From Streptomyces shenzhenensis (GTDB lineage: Bacteria > Actinomycetota > Actinomycetes > Streptomycetales > Streptomycetaceae), in NCBI RefSeq assembly GCF_021462265.1, contig NZ_JAJONF010000028.1, forward strand, positions 61,825 to 125,824: 64,000 nucleotides of DNA. The letters are read 5' to 3'. This document shows, in pieces, positions 55,876 to 64,000 of this stretch (the first letter of the stretch is position 1; each line of letters opens with the position of its first letter). The translations under genes were made by a program, and so were the position numbers. Under the pieces are notes generated by a model. The model was not told the DNA's origin. It saw only the letters and a program-made list of their open reading frames with translations, and did not search any database.

Positions 55876-56267
55876 ACTCAGCACGGTTCGAACAAGTCGG
55901 CATCTTCTCCGCCTCCACGAGCCGTGGTCAACGGCGTTCCGATCCACGGGGTCTCGCGCGCTGCGGGAGCGGCAGAACCGACCGCCCCGCCACCCTGGCG
56001 GGCATCGGGGCGACGGCCACGGTGACCCCTTGGCGGTCCGGCCCTGCTCGGCCAACCGGCTCAGGACCCGCTCGGCGATCAGAGGTTCCTTCCACTCGAC
56101 CTGGAACTCTTCCAGTTGCCTGGCCAACTCCGCAGCGAGCCTGCCCAGTTCACCCTGGCCGGAACACCCCACCACTCACTACCGGCAAGTACTCGATCAT
56201 CATGCCGCGCGACATCGCCGAGGCCGACCACGGCCACGTCACTGACGATGAGATCCAGGCCCTACGC
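55876..56267. other. Junction sequence between two insertion sequences
   Basis: 392 bp of mosaic sequence. On the minus strand, 56,000-56,175 encodes RLAAELARQLEEFQVEWKE and RVLSRLAEQGRTAKG, a coiled-coil-like fragment that looks like the N-terminal part of another island or transposon protein but runs into low-complexity sequence. No intact gene. Confidence 0.45.
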
Positions 56268-56301
56268 CAGGGTCCCTTGCATGATCGAGGTCTGTCCCGA
56301 T

Positions 56302-57489
56302 TTATCCGGTGATGCCGAGGGCGGCCAGGGGCCTTTGCCAGTCGCGGGCGGTGTGACGTAGGGCGGCGGCGATGTTGGTGTGACCGTCCTGACGGTGGAC
56401 GCCGATGGCGAGGTTGCGCAGGCCGGCCATGATGCGTGGGAGATGGCCGGCATGGATTTTGGAGTCATCCTCGCGGAACGTGCGGTCGCGGACGTGGTGC
56501 AGAAGATTTTCGATCTTCCAGTGCCCTCTGATCCAGGCCGCGAGCTGGGCGCCGGGAATCGCGCCGGGCGGCAGGCTGGTGATCAGGTAGACACGCTCGA
56601 TGGTGAGCTTGCCGCTGGTGAAATCCTTCCTCCGGCGCACGACTTGCAGGGCCTGGCGTGCGTCGGGGTAGTCGAGGTGGGCGAAGGCAGCGGCCTTCAG
56701 CCGCCGGATCTCCAGGCGGTGGTGGGCCCGGGTGCGGTCGTAGTGGTCGAGCGTGATCTCGCGCCAGGGCAGGCGACGGACGCGGTCGAAGAGGCTGGGA
56801 TGGTTGGCCTTGACCTGGGCGATGTAGTGGGCACCGCGCTCGCGAAGGTAGGTGCCGTGAGCGTGCTGGGTGTGCAGCGCGTCGGCGGTGATGACCGTGC
56901 CAGTCAGGTCGAGGCTGTCCAGCAGGGGCCGGAAAGCGGGGATCTCGTTGCTCTTGTCGGCGACCTGGCGCTGGGCCAGGACGTGACCGGTGTGGTCCAT
57001 CGCGGCGAGCAGGGTGACGTGCCCGGTGACGTGGGTGCGTGAGCCGCGCAGGGCCTTGCCGTCGACGGCAATCGCCCGCAGTCCGGGGCCGGCCGGGGTG
57101 GCGCGGGCGGTGAGGAAGGCACCGATCGCCCGGTCCAGGGCGTCGCCGTCGAGCTGGACGAGCAGACGGCGCAAGGTGTGGGGGTGCGGGATGGACACGG
57201 TGCCGGAGAGCGGGTCGGAGGGGAAGTTGAGAACCCGGCAGGCCCACGTGGGGACGTCGCTGATCCATTCCGTGATCGCGGTGAGCGAGCGGGCACCGGC
57301 GAGGACACTCGCCGCGGCTGCGGAGACGAGGGCGGACAGCCGGTAGCGGCGGCCACGGACGCCTCGCGGGTCGGGGACGAGGTCCAGGAAGCCGGACAGT
57401 GCGACCGCGTCCCTCAGCGGGACCGGCGCGGTAGTCCGGCCCAGTTGAGCCAGCGCGGTGGGCATGGGAGAAGATGCAGGAGCAGGCAC
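56302..57489 (-). CDS. ISAs1-family transposase (395 aa)
   Basis: This is a DDE transposase of the ISAs1 family, which also includes the H-repeat proteins of enterobacterial rhs loci. Motifs in order: LVPDPRGVRGRRYRL near 36, IAVDGKALRGSRTHV (first Asp), LLAAMDHTG, KSNEIPAFRPLLD, VITADALHTQ (second Asp), AHYIAQVKANHPSLF, WIRGHWKIENLLHHVRD (Glu region) and HAGHLPRIMAGLRNLAIG. The gene is intact, full length and probably functional. The start is GTG 57489 or ATG 57465. Its transcription runs away from YD protein 3. Confidence 0.93.
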   Translation of the reverse strand: MPAPASSPMPTALAQLGRTTAPVPLRDAVALSGFLDLVPDPRGVRGRRYRLSALVSAAAASVLAGARSLTAITEWISDVPTWACRVLNFPSDPLSGTVSIPHPHTLRRLLVQLDGDALDRAIGAFLTARATPAGPGLRAIAVDGKALRGSRTHVTGHVTLLAAMDHTGHVLAQRQVADKSNEIPAFRPLLDSLDLTGTVITADALHTQHAHGTYLRERGAHYIAQVKANHPSLFDRVRRLPWREITLDHYDRTRAHHRLEIRRLKAAAFAHLDYPDARQALQVVRRRKDFTSGKLTIERVYLITSLPPGAIPGAQLAAWIRGHWKIENLLHHVRDRTFREDDSKIHAGHLPRIMAGLRNLAIGVHRQDGHTNIAAALRHTARDWQRPLAALGITG

Positions 57490-57571
57490 GGACTCGCCAG
57501 GTGTTCATGGGACTTCGACACTCACATGATCACTGAGACCGTGCCCGTACTGCGTCCGCCACCTGCCCGAA

Positions 57572-57605
57572 CCGTGCTGGCCCCTCCAAGGAGGGGCCAG
57601 CACGG
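57572..57605. promoter_or_regulatory. Perfect 16-bp hairpin inside the ISAs1 element
   Basis: CCGTGCTGGCCCCTCC (57572-57587), AA, then its complement (57590-57605). It stands between the IS end and the transposase start, where it can block read-through transcription or translation entering from outside and so keep transposase levels low. Confidence 0.75.
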
Positions 57606-57931
57606 CACTCCGGACGACACGTGATCATGCAACGGCCCCTGGCCGCCACCTGACGACCAATCTTTGCCCCAACGCACACCGAGAGGAGGAAGGCCAGCAA
57701 CCTCCGGGCCCGTGGAACCCGGCGCACCCCGCAGCGACACGCGACGGCCCGCCCTCACACGGTGATGGACATTACGGGCGAACCGCCAGGCCACTCAACG
57801 ACCAACCCCCACCGAAGAATCGATGCTAACACCCGACTCGGCTTAACTCATGGCCATCGGTCTACATCCCAGTGGTGGGCCGCAGCTGTCAACTCACCCC
57901 CGGCCGAAAGCGGCTATTGCCCCATGCAAAT

Positions 57932-57959
57932 CGCCCGGCTGGTAAATTCCAGCCGGGCG
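57932..57959 (-). terminator. Terminator of the YD protein 3 / Imm35 operon
   Basis: A perfect 11-bp stem (CGCCCGGCTGG 57932-57942 / CCAGCCGGGCG 57949-57959), 35 nt after the stop codon of the Imm35-like gene. It lies in the 57,642-57,993 spacer, which contains no gene. Confidence 0.75.
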
Positions 57960-57993
57960 CTTGCATAACCTGCGTTCGATCTGGTGCGGTACG

Positions 57994-58260
57994 TCAGAAG
58001 AGGTCGAGTTCAGCAGCCTCGACCGCGCCCAGAACACGGCACGCCCCGGTCTCCGCGTCGACGGATACGCCGGCCATGCCGATGGCCATGTCCCGGAATT
58101 CTCCGCTGCGGAGGTAGGCGACTGACTGGCAGCCGAAATAGTATAGGCCGCCTACCTGAGCGCGTTCCTCTGCCACGAGAGCCAATGGGGCGTCGCCCGG
58201 CCCGGTCTCTTCGTCCAGGAAGCGCTGAGCCAGCCTGGCGGCTTCTTCGATGTCCAGCAT
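57994..58260 (-). CDS. Imm35/YrhB-like immunity protein (88 aa)
   Basis: The sequence follows the Imm35/YrhB layout: IEEAARLAQRFLDEE helix, LALVAEERAQVGGLYYFGCQ strand pair, SVAYLRSGEFRDMAIGMAG and VSVDAETGACRVLG. The ATG at 58260 shares its A with the TGA stop of the giant gene (TGATG), a tight translational coupling expected for a toxin-immunity pair. An in-frame start further upstream would overlap the toxin gene by 33 more bases and is less likely. The cognate target is the papain-like tip encoded directly before it. Confidence 0.82.
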   Translation of the reverse strand: MLDIEEAARLAQRFLDEETGPGDAPLALVAEERAQVGGLYYFGCQSVAYLRSGEFRDMAIGMAGVSVDAETGACRVLGAVEAAELDLF

Positions 58261-61200
58261 CAATCCGTCCTCATCAGCTGGTAGCTCCTCCACGTCGCGA
58301 CATGGCTGGCATGCCCTGTCTGGCCGTCCAGGAAGACCACGTCTCCCTTGATATTCACGACGTTGAAGGCATGCGCGAATTTGCCTTTCACTCCTATGAC
58401 AATACCGCGTGCGCCATCGCCAGCCGTTTTGATCTCATTCACGAGACCCGACAGTGTAGTCCCCTTGAACTGCCGTCCGTAGATGGACTCGATGGGACCG
58501 ACAGGGCCGGCCTTCAGGCTGCCCGGAGCCGCAGAACGTGATCCGTCGCGGAGCAGGTGGTCCACTGCCACGGCACATGCGCGGCAGTTCAGCCCACCGC
58601 CTTGCGGGTTCACCGCTGCCTTGAGTTCCGGGGTGATGGGTGTCTTGTACGGGATGCCTCCATATCCGAGGGTGACCCCTCCACCACCGGGCCCGAACCT
58701 CAGATTGCCGACCGCTTCTGCCTCTTCCGGGAACACGGCGGCGCGTCGCCAACCGGAGAGTCCGCCGATCCCCATGACCGCGATCTGCTGTGCGAGTTCG
58801 TCCGCCGCGTTCTCGTATTGGTCGGCGAGTGCGTCGCAGCCCTGTTGGCGGAGCATGTCCGCGGCGCGGTAGAGGCGGTAGGCGGGGCGGACGGGGAGGT
58901 ATTTGTCGAGGAAGGCTCCGGCGCCGCCGTTGGCTCCGGTGAGGGCGTCGTGGGCGTCATTCAGAAAATCGAAGGGTGCCTTCAGACCCTGCAGGAAGCC
59001 GTCGCCGAAGATCTTCAGGCCCTCGCCGAGGCTGTCGACCTTGCCGTTGCCGTTGTCGCCAGGGACGGGTGTCCGGCCGCTGGGGTCGGTGTAGAGGGTG
59101 GGTGCGTCGTTGGCGTAGGCGTAGGCCGAAGTGTAGGCGTTGTTGTGGTCGGGGGCGGCGGGGTCCGGGCGGTTGAAGCGGCCTGTTGTGGTGGTGTACT
59201 GGCGGGCGTGGAGGTCGAGGTTGCCGGTGGTGGTCTCGTAGCGGGCGCCGGTGTAGGCCGGGGTGCTGGCAGGGGCGCCGCTGGTGACGGTGTTGAGGGT
59301 GCGGGTGCCGTAGGGGTCGTAGGTCCACCGCTGGTAGAGGGTGCCGGTGCTGCCTGTGACGTCGACCGGGGAGCCCTGGGTGTCGTGGTGGTAGAAGAAG
59401 AGGGCGCCGGAGGTGGTCTCGGTGGCGGTGGGCTGGCCGAGTGGGTCGTAGCGGTAGGACTGCTTGATCGCTCCGGCGCTGTCGTACTCGGTGGCCGGCT
59501 GCGGGACCGAGGCGTTGAGGTCCCAGTCGAGGCGGCCCTGGACGGTGCCTGATCTGCTGGTGGTGAGCTGGTTGCCGGCACCGTCGTGGGTGTAGGTGTA
59601 GTTGGTGCCGGCGACGGTGGCGGCGGCGATCTGTCCGGCGAGGTCGTAGGTGTAGGTGTTGGCGCCGGCCTTGGTCTGGTTGCCCTCGGTGTCGTAGGAG
59701 TAGGCGGTGGTCGTGGAGCCGGTCGTGCCGGACATCAGCTCGTCGGCCGCGTCGTAGCCGTAGCTGGTACTGGTCGTGCCGAGCGTCGAGGTGAGACGGT
59801 TGCCGACCTCGTCGTAGGTGTAGGTGGTGGCGCGGGCGGCGGGGCAGCCCACGTCGGTGGGTTGCGGGGCGCAGCCGGAGGTCAGGCGGCCGGCCTCGTC
59901 GTAGGTCAGGTCCCAGCCGCCGCTGCCGACACCCGCGCGCGTTACGTACTCATGGTTCGGGAGTCCGCCGGGAGTCAGGGAGAAGGAGATGCTGGTGACG
60001 GTGGCGCCGGCTTTCGCTGAGGTGACCCCGGTCAGGTGTCCGCCGTAGTCGTAGGCGCGGGTCTCGGTCTCGGTGTTGGGCAGGGTGGTGGTGGTGAGAT
60101 TGCCTGCCGGGTCGTAGGCGTAGCTGGTGGTCTTGGAGTCGGCCGTCATGGTCTTGGTGCGGCCGTCGTCGTCGTAGGTGTAGCCGACGGTGTTGCCGTC
60201 GCCGAGGGTGCGGCTGAGCATGTGGCCGGCGGCGTCGTAGGTGTAGGAGAAGCCGCGGTTCTTGGTGAGCCGGCCGACGAAGTCGTAGCCGAAGTCCTCG
60301 GTGAGGGAGCTGTTGACGCGGGAGGTGAGCCGGCCGACGGCGTCGTAGCCGTAGCTGACGTCAGGGGTGGAGTCGGAGTAGTCGGTCTTGCTGAGCAGGT
60401 CGCGGGCGTCGTAGGTGAGAGTGGTGGTGCCGCGCGGGGTGGTCGTGCCGTTCTGGTTGCCGTCGGGGTCGTAGGAGTAGGTGGTCGTCCGGTTCAGCGG
60501 ATCGGTTACCGAGTTCAGCCGGTGATCGTCGTCGTAGCCGTAGGCGGTGACGTGGTTGTTCGCATCGGTGCGCGTCTTGAGGTCGCCGACCTCGTCGTAC
60601 TCGTACAGCGTGGTGCCCTGGGCGATGGCGTCCAGCCGGTGCAGCCGGTCGAGGTCGTCGTAGTAGTAGGAAGCGGTGGCGCCGTCCGGGTCACGCTGCC
60701 ATACGAGGTTCCCGTTCGCGTCGTAGGTGGTGTCGGTCTCGCCGGATATGTTCCAGACGGTCTTCGGGTTGCCGTTGGCGTCGTAGTCGTACCAGGTCGT
60801 GTAGTTGTCTGCTGTGGCACCGGCGACGTTACCGCGGGGTTCGGTGGTCGAGGCGAGGCGGCCGTCGGCGTCGTAGGTCCAGCTCTGCTTGTTGCCCAGC
60901 GGCGAGGTGGTGCTGAGCATGTTGCCGTCGGCGTCGTAGTCGTAGGTGGTGGTCTTGGTCAGCTGGTCGGTGGTGGTGTGGAGCCGGTTGTTCTTGTCGT
61001 AGGTCGAGATGACGGTCTTGGTGTACGGGTCGGTGACCTTCGTGACGTTGTCGTCGGCGTCGTACTCGTAGAGGGTCGGCTTCTTCAGCGCGTCGGTGAC
61101 CTTGACGGGCCGGTTCACGGCGTCGTACTCGGTGGTCACGTACGCGCCGGCCGGGTCGGTGACCTTGGTGCGGTTGCCGGCGTCGTCGTACTCGTAACTC

Positions 61201-63665
61201 GTCGTGTAGACCGCCGGGTTGGCGCCGGGCAGATTGCCGCGCGCGGAGACGGTGCTGCTCAGCCGGCCCAGCTTGTCGTAGTTCCAGACCGTCTTGTTCT
61301 TGAGCGGGTCGGTCTCCGAGGTGACGTTGCCGTACGTGTCGTAGGTCCGGATGATCGATTTGTTGAGCGCGTCCGTGGTCTTGGTGAGGTTGCCGGCGTC
61401 GTCGTACTCGTAGCGGGTGACGTTGCCCCGGTTGTCCTTGACGGACGTGAGCTGTTCGGCGCCGTTGTACTCGTAGCCGGTGGTGTGGCCCAGCGGGTCC
61501 GTGACGGATTTCAGCAGACCGCGTCCGTCGTAGGCGTAGTGAGTGGTGTACCAGTCCGGGTGACCGCCGGAGACGTTGCCACGCGGGCTGGTCTTGGACA
61601 GCATGCGGCCCGCGGTGTCGTAAGTGAAGGTGGTCTTCTCACCCAGCGCAGTGGTCACCGACGTCCGGTTGCCAGCGCTGTCGTAGTCGTACGTCGTCTG
61701 CTTCCCACGCGGGGAGGTGACGGTGTGCAGGGCGCCCAGCGCCGTGTACGTGTACGACGTGTTCCCGCCCAGTGGATCGGTGCTGGAGGTCAGCTGGTTG
61801 GACGCGTTGTAGCCGTAGGAGGTCGTGTAGGTGCGGCCGTCGGTGTGGCTCTTGACGTTGCCCGCGCTGTCGTAGGTCCAGCTCTCGGAGTACCCGAGCG
61901 AGCTGGGGGAGCTCCGGGAGAGCATGTGCCCGGCGCTGTCGTACGTCATCGACGTGGTGTTGCCGCGCTGGTCGGTGATGTCGACCGGGCGCAGTTTCTG
62001 GTCGTAGTCGTAGGAGACGGTCTTGCCGTACGGGTCGATGCTCTGCATCAGCACGTTGCCGGAGTACAGGTCGGTCCAGACGCCCCCGTCGGGCGCGGTG
62101 GTGTACGACTCGCGGCTGTTGTCGTCGGTGTCGTCCCAGGTGAAGTTGGTGGTCTTGTTGTTCTGGTCGGTCTGGGTCTTGATCCGCCCGTCCGGGTAGT
62201 ACGTATTGGAGACCGTGCCGCCCGCCGGGTCGGTGTACGAGGACAGCCTCTTGTCCGCGTTGTAGGCGTAGTGGGAGGTCTTGCCCGCCGGATCCGTGAC
62301 CGAGGTCAGCAGGCCGCCGTCGTAGCCGTAGGAGACCGACGTGGTGTCGGGGAGGTCCACCTCGCTCAGCAGGCCGTCGGCGTTGAAGGTGAAGCCGGTG
62401 GTGCGGCCCGCCGCGTCCTTGACCGAGGAAAGCCTGCCGGAGCTGTAGGCCAGGGTCAGGCCCTGGCCGGCCTTGTCGACCACGGATGTCAGCTGACCGG
62501 AACCGCTGAACGTGCGTTTGGTCTGGTCCGGGGTGGTGAGTGTGTAGGTGCTACCGCTCTTGGTGAGCTTCGCCGTCGACGCAGCCGGTGTGGTGTACGT
62601 GCCGTCACTGGCCTGGGTGAAGACGAAGCTCGCCCCGTCGCCGGCCTGGTAGGTCACCGCGCCGGAGGAGACCGTCAGCTTCGAGTCGAACGGTGTCGCC
62701 CAGCCGGGGCCGAGCAGTCCGCTCGTGGCGGAGTCGGAGCGGTAGGTGCGGTCCAGGGACACCTGGGTACCGACGCCGACCATCTTGGCGTCGGTGAGCT
62801 GCTCGTAGAACATGCCGGTGGCCGTGTTGACCGGGTCGGCCCGGTGGGCCTGCCCGTAGCAGGAGCAGATGCCCGCCTGCGCGCCGGGAATGCCCGGTGT
62901 GTAGAAGGCCGTCACCGGCGGGGAGGTGGTCCCCCTCGGACTGTAGGTGCCATCCGCGCCTGTCATGAAGATATAGGCGTAGTACTTCTTGCCGTCCTGG
63001 AGAAGACCGCCGAGTTTGTTGGACATCCACCAGAAGCACTGGTCGGCCGGGTGGGAGTCGGCCGGCCACCAGCCGTAGCACCAGGCGCCGTTGTCCGGGG
63101 TGTTGCCCACCGGATTGTCGGTGGCCTTCTTGACCTCGTGCTGGTAGACGTAGTTGCCGTTCTCGTCCAGGAGGTACAACCACAGCCCGGAGTACGAGGA
63201 GGCGGTGGTGCCGGCGGCGAACTGCAGATATCCGCCGATCGACAGGTAATCCGGATAGGCGATGGCGGTGGAGGACACCCAGGCCGGGTCGGCGGTGGTC
63301 GCGGCGGCCAGGGCCGACGCTCCGCTCCCGGCCGAGGGCTTGGCAGCGGCCCCCTGCTTCGGGAGCTTCTGCGGCCTGCTGTGCGGCTTATGGGTCGGCT
63401 TCCCCAGACCCTTGCCGTGAGAATTCCGGAACTTCCCCATCGGCGACAGGTCGTCCCGGGACTGCTTCACCTGCTGGCGCCGCTCGGCCAGCGTCATGGC
63501 CTTGGGCGGCTTGGGCAGGTCCGCGGCCGTCCGGACCTTGGCTGAGGCAGCCGCGGACACGGCGGCGGGACGGGACGGGAGAGCCCAGGCCGGAACCACG
63601 CCCGCGATGGCTATCAGAGCCAGGGCCAGGACCACTATGAGGGGTCTTCGTGATCGTGTGCGCAC
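58260..63665 (-). CDS. Secreted YD-repeat (Rhs/WapA-like) protein 3 with papain-like C-terminal tip (1801 aa)
   Basis: Signal peptide 1-29 (RPLIVVLALALIAIAGVVPAWA in outline), then the shared motif KAMTLAERRQQVKQSRD near 57. A jelly-roll-like N-domain (LSIGGYLQFAAGTT, GLWLYLLDENGNYVYQ) precedes the entry DPVNTATGMFYEQLTDA near 285. YD repeats extend to about 1480. The Rhs core is LHARQYTTTTGRFNRPDP and DPSG lies near 1525. The tip has LNCRACAVAVDHLL (Cys near 1692), KFAHAFNVVN (His near 1764) and VVFLDGQTG (Asp near 1780), a papain-like/Tox-PL triad suggesting deamidase or protease activity. The GTG start follows AAGGGATG. Spacer 63,666-63,966 has no gene. Confidence 0.93.
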   Translation of the reverse strand: MRTRSRRPLIVVLALALIAIAGVVPAWALPSRPAAVSAAASAKVRTAADLPKPPKAMTLAERRQQVKQSRDDLSPMGKFRNSHGKGLGKPTHKPHSRPQKLPKQGAAAKPSAGSGASALAAATTADPAWVSSTAIAYPDYLSIGGYLQFAAGTTASSYSGLWLYLLDENGNYVYQHEVKKATDNPVGNTPDNGAWCYGWWPADSHPADQCFWWMSNKLGGLLQDGKKYYAYIFMTGADGTYSPRGTTSPPVTAFYTPGIPGAQAGICSCYGQAHRADPVNTATGMFYEQLTDAKMVGVGTQVSLDRTYRSDSATSGLLGPGWATPFDSKLTVSSGAVTYQAGDGASFVFTQASDGTYTTPAASTAKLTKSGSTYTLTTPDQTKRTFSGSGQLTSVVDKAGQGLTLAYSSGRLSSVKDAAGRTTGFTFNADGLLSEVDLPDTTSVSYGYDGGLLTSVTDPAGKTSHYAYNADKRLSSYTDPAGGTVSNTYYPDGRIKTQTDQNNKTTNFTWDDTDDNSRESYTTAPDGGVWTDLYSGNVLMQSIDPYGKTVSYDYDQKLRPVDITDQRGNTTSMTYDSAGHMLSRSSPSSLGYSESWTYDSAGNVKSHTDGRTYTTSYGYNASNQLTSSTDPLGGNTSYTYTALGALHTVTSPRGKQTTYDYDSAGNRTSVTTALGEKTTFTYDTAGRMLSKTSPRGNVSGGHPDWYTTHYAYDGRGLLKSVTDPLGHTTGYEYNGAEQLTSVKDNRGNVTRYEYDDAGNLTKTTDALNKSIIRTYDTYGNVTSETDPLKNKTVWNYDKLGRLSSTVSARGNLPGANPAVYTTSYEYDDAGNRTKVTDPAGAYVTTEYDAVNRPVKVTDALKKPTLYEYDADDNVTKVTDPYTKTVISTYDKNNRLHTTTDQLTKTTTYDYDADGNMLSTTSPLGNKQSWTYDADGRLASTTEPRGNVAGATADNYTTWYDYDANGNPKTVWNISGETDTTYDANGNLVWQRDPDGATASYYYDDLDRLHRLDAIAQGTTLYEYDEVGDLKTRTDANNHVTAYGYDDDHRLNSVTDPLNRTTTYSYDPDGNQNGTTTPRGTTTLTYDARDLLSKTDYSDSTPDVSYGYDAVGRLTSRVNSSLTEDFGYDFVGRLTKNRGFSYTYDAAGHMLSRTLGDGNTVGYTYDDDGRTKTMTADSKTTSYAYDPAGNLTTTTLPNTETETRAYDYGGHLTGVTSAKAGATVTSISFSLTPGGLPNHEYVTRAGVGSGGWDLTYDEAGRLTSGCAPQPTDVGCPAARATTYTYDEVGNRLTSTLGTTSTSYGYDAADELMSGTTGSTTTAYSYDTEGNQTKAGANTYTYDLAGQIAAATVAGTNYTYTHDGAGNQLTTSRSGTVQGRLDWDLNASVPQPATEYDSAGAIKQSYRYDPLGQPTATETTSGALFFYHHDTQGSPVDVTGSTGTLYQRWTYDPYGTRTLNTVTSGAPASTPAYTGARYETTTGNLDLHARQYTTTTGRFNRPDPAAPDHNNAYTSAYAYANDAPTLYTDPSGRTPVPGDNGNGKVDSLGEGLKIFGDGFLQGLKAPFDFLNDAHDALTGANGGAGAFLDKYLPVRPAYRLYRAADMLRQQGCDALADQYENAADELAQQIAVMGIGGLSGWRRAAVFPEEAEAVGNLRFGPGGGGVTLGYGGIPYKTPITPELKAAVNPQGGGLNCRACAVAVDHLLRDGSRSAAPGSLKAGPVGPIESIYGRQFKGTTLSGLVNEIKTAGDGARGIVIGVKGKFAHAFNVVNIKGDVVFLDGQTGHASHVATWRSYQLMRTD

Positions 63666-63966
63666 AGTGCATCCCTTGTGTGGCGACAGTGAACATGATG
63701 CGAAGGTGATCATTGATCCGCACACACATGAAATAACTTACGACTTGCTTATATGGCTGAATCGCATAAATACTTCGAGGCTTCCGTCGCGTAGTGCCTG
63801 TTCAGGGAAGCATGCGCAGACGTCACCCTTAAATGTGGCCTAAATCCTTCCATCCGGTTTGGTGAATGAAGCATTGATGCACGATGAACATAAGGATCTA
63901 ACTCGGTCTCTAAATTAATGCCCCATTCTCCACGCCCTGGCGAGGAAGTCGCTGGGCCTGGTACCC

Positions 63967-64000
63967 CAGGGGCCGTTGCATGATCACGTGTCGTCCGGAG
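63967..64000 (+). mobile_element. End of a second ISAs1-family copy (cut by the window edge)
   Basis: The last 34 bp of the window begin CAGGGGCCGTTGCATGATC and are identical over their whole length to the 5'-proximal end of the element at 56268-57641, in opposite orientation. The transposase of this copy would be on the plus strand outside the window. Confidence 0.9.

Larger units (their letters stand above)
56268..57641 (-). mobile_element. ISAs1-family insertion sequence, complete (1374 bp)
   Basis: The terminal inverted repeats CAGGGTCCCTTGCATGATC (56268-56286) and, reversed, CAGGGGCCGTTGCATGATC (57623-57641) match at 17 of 19 positions. The element encodes one intact transposase on the minus strand. 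A hairpin lies between the right end and the gene. The first 34 bp from its 5'-proximal end recur, in inverted orientation, at 63967-64000. Confidence 0.9.

Noticed and set aside
55870..56175. A 101-codon minus-strand gene between the two insertion sequences.
   Set aside because: Only its first third looks protein-like; the remainder is low-complexity and overlaps the IS5 end. It is listed as junction sequence instead.
40299..63665. Regular DNA periodicity that could be mistaken for a CRISPR array or satellite.
   Set aside because: The period comes from YD repeats in a protein. Units vary in sequence and length and stay in frame; there are no identical repeats with unique spacers.

Overview
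This is a chromosomal segment of a Streptomyces or very close actinomycete. The evidence is strong third-position G/C bias, GTG and TTG starts, and an atp operon preceded by a Rex-type operator. A chitinase with the twin 12-bp direct repeat of Streptomyces chi promoters, a Rho factor with the long Arg/Gln/Asp-rich actinobacterial insertion, and the gene order atp / glyA / prfA / rpmE / rho / thrB-thrC-hom / lysA point the same way.

Region 1 (1-35,200) is conserved core. From the left it holds a 3-hydroxybutyryl-CoA dehydrogenase, a PduO-type corrinoid adenosyltransferase, a secreted GH18 chitinase, a small membrane protein and a DUF2550 protein. The complete leftward ATP synthase operon follows (atpI-B-E-F-H-A-G-D-C), then a leftward series for cell wall, translation and one-carbon functions: LCP ligase, L31, RF1, RF1 methylase, Sua5/TsaC, an unusual phosphatase-like protein, GlyA and a WecA-like transferase. 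A secreted trypsin-like protease, a broken FG-GAP gene, a lipoprotein and rho come next. The aspartate-family genes (lysA, hom, thrC, thrB) follow, with an ArgRS-like protein lacking the catalytic domain, a lone receiver-domain protein and tRNA-Arg(CCG).

Region 2 (35,200-38,600) is a scar zone just past the tRNA. It has an AbiEii-type nucleotidyltransferase toxin with a small partner gene, an ISAs1-family transposase remnant, a MOSC/ferredoxin-reductase pseudogene cut at one end and deleted internally, and a 45-bp piece of the 3' half of a tRNA-Lys gene that looks like an old integration site.

Region 3 (38,700-64,000) is an island of secreted YD-repeat (Rhs/WapA-like) proteins. Three giants of about 1,800 residues share a chassis: Sec signal, an AMTLxxRRxQV-like motif, a long YD-repeat shell and an Rhs core ending in DPSG. 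Their C-terminal tips differ: a Gly-rich hydrophobic tip (protein 1), an ADP-ribosyltransferase-like tip (protein 2) and a papain-like Cys/His/Asp tip (protein 3). Each is followed by its own small downstream genes, which are probable immunity genes: a three-gene set, an internally duplicated protein plus a DUF6193-like protein, and an Imm35/YrhB-like protein. A short, prematurely ending YD protein lies beside a complete IS5-family element. A complete ISAs1-family element at 56,268-57,641 and the identical end of a second, inverted copy at the window edge bracket the third toxin-immunity pair like a composite transposon. Enterobacterial rhs loci are also associated with ISAs1-family H-repeats. 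The likely role of region 3 is contact-dependent or secreted interbacterial toxicity with tip exchange. This is inferred from architecture and needs experimental proof.
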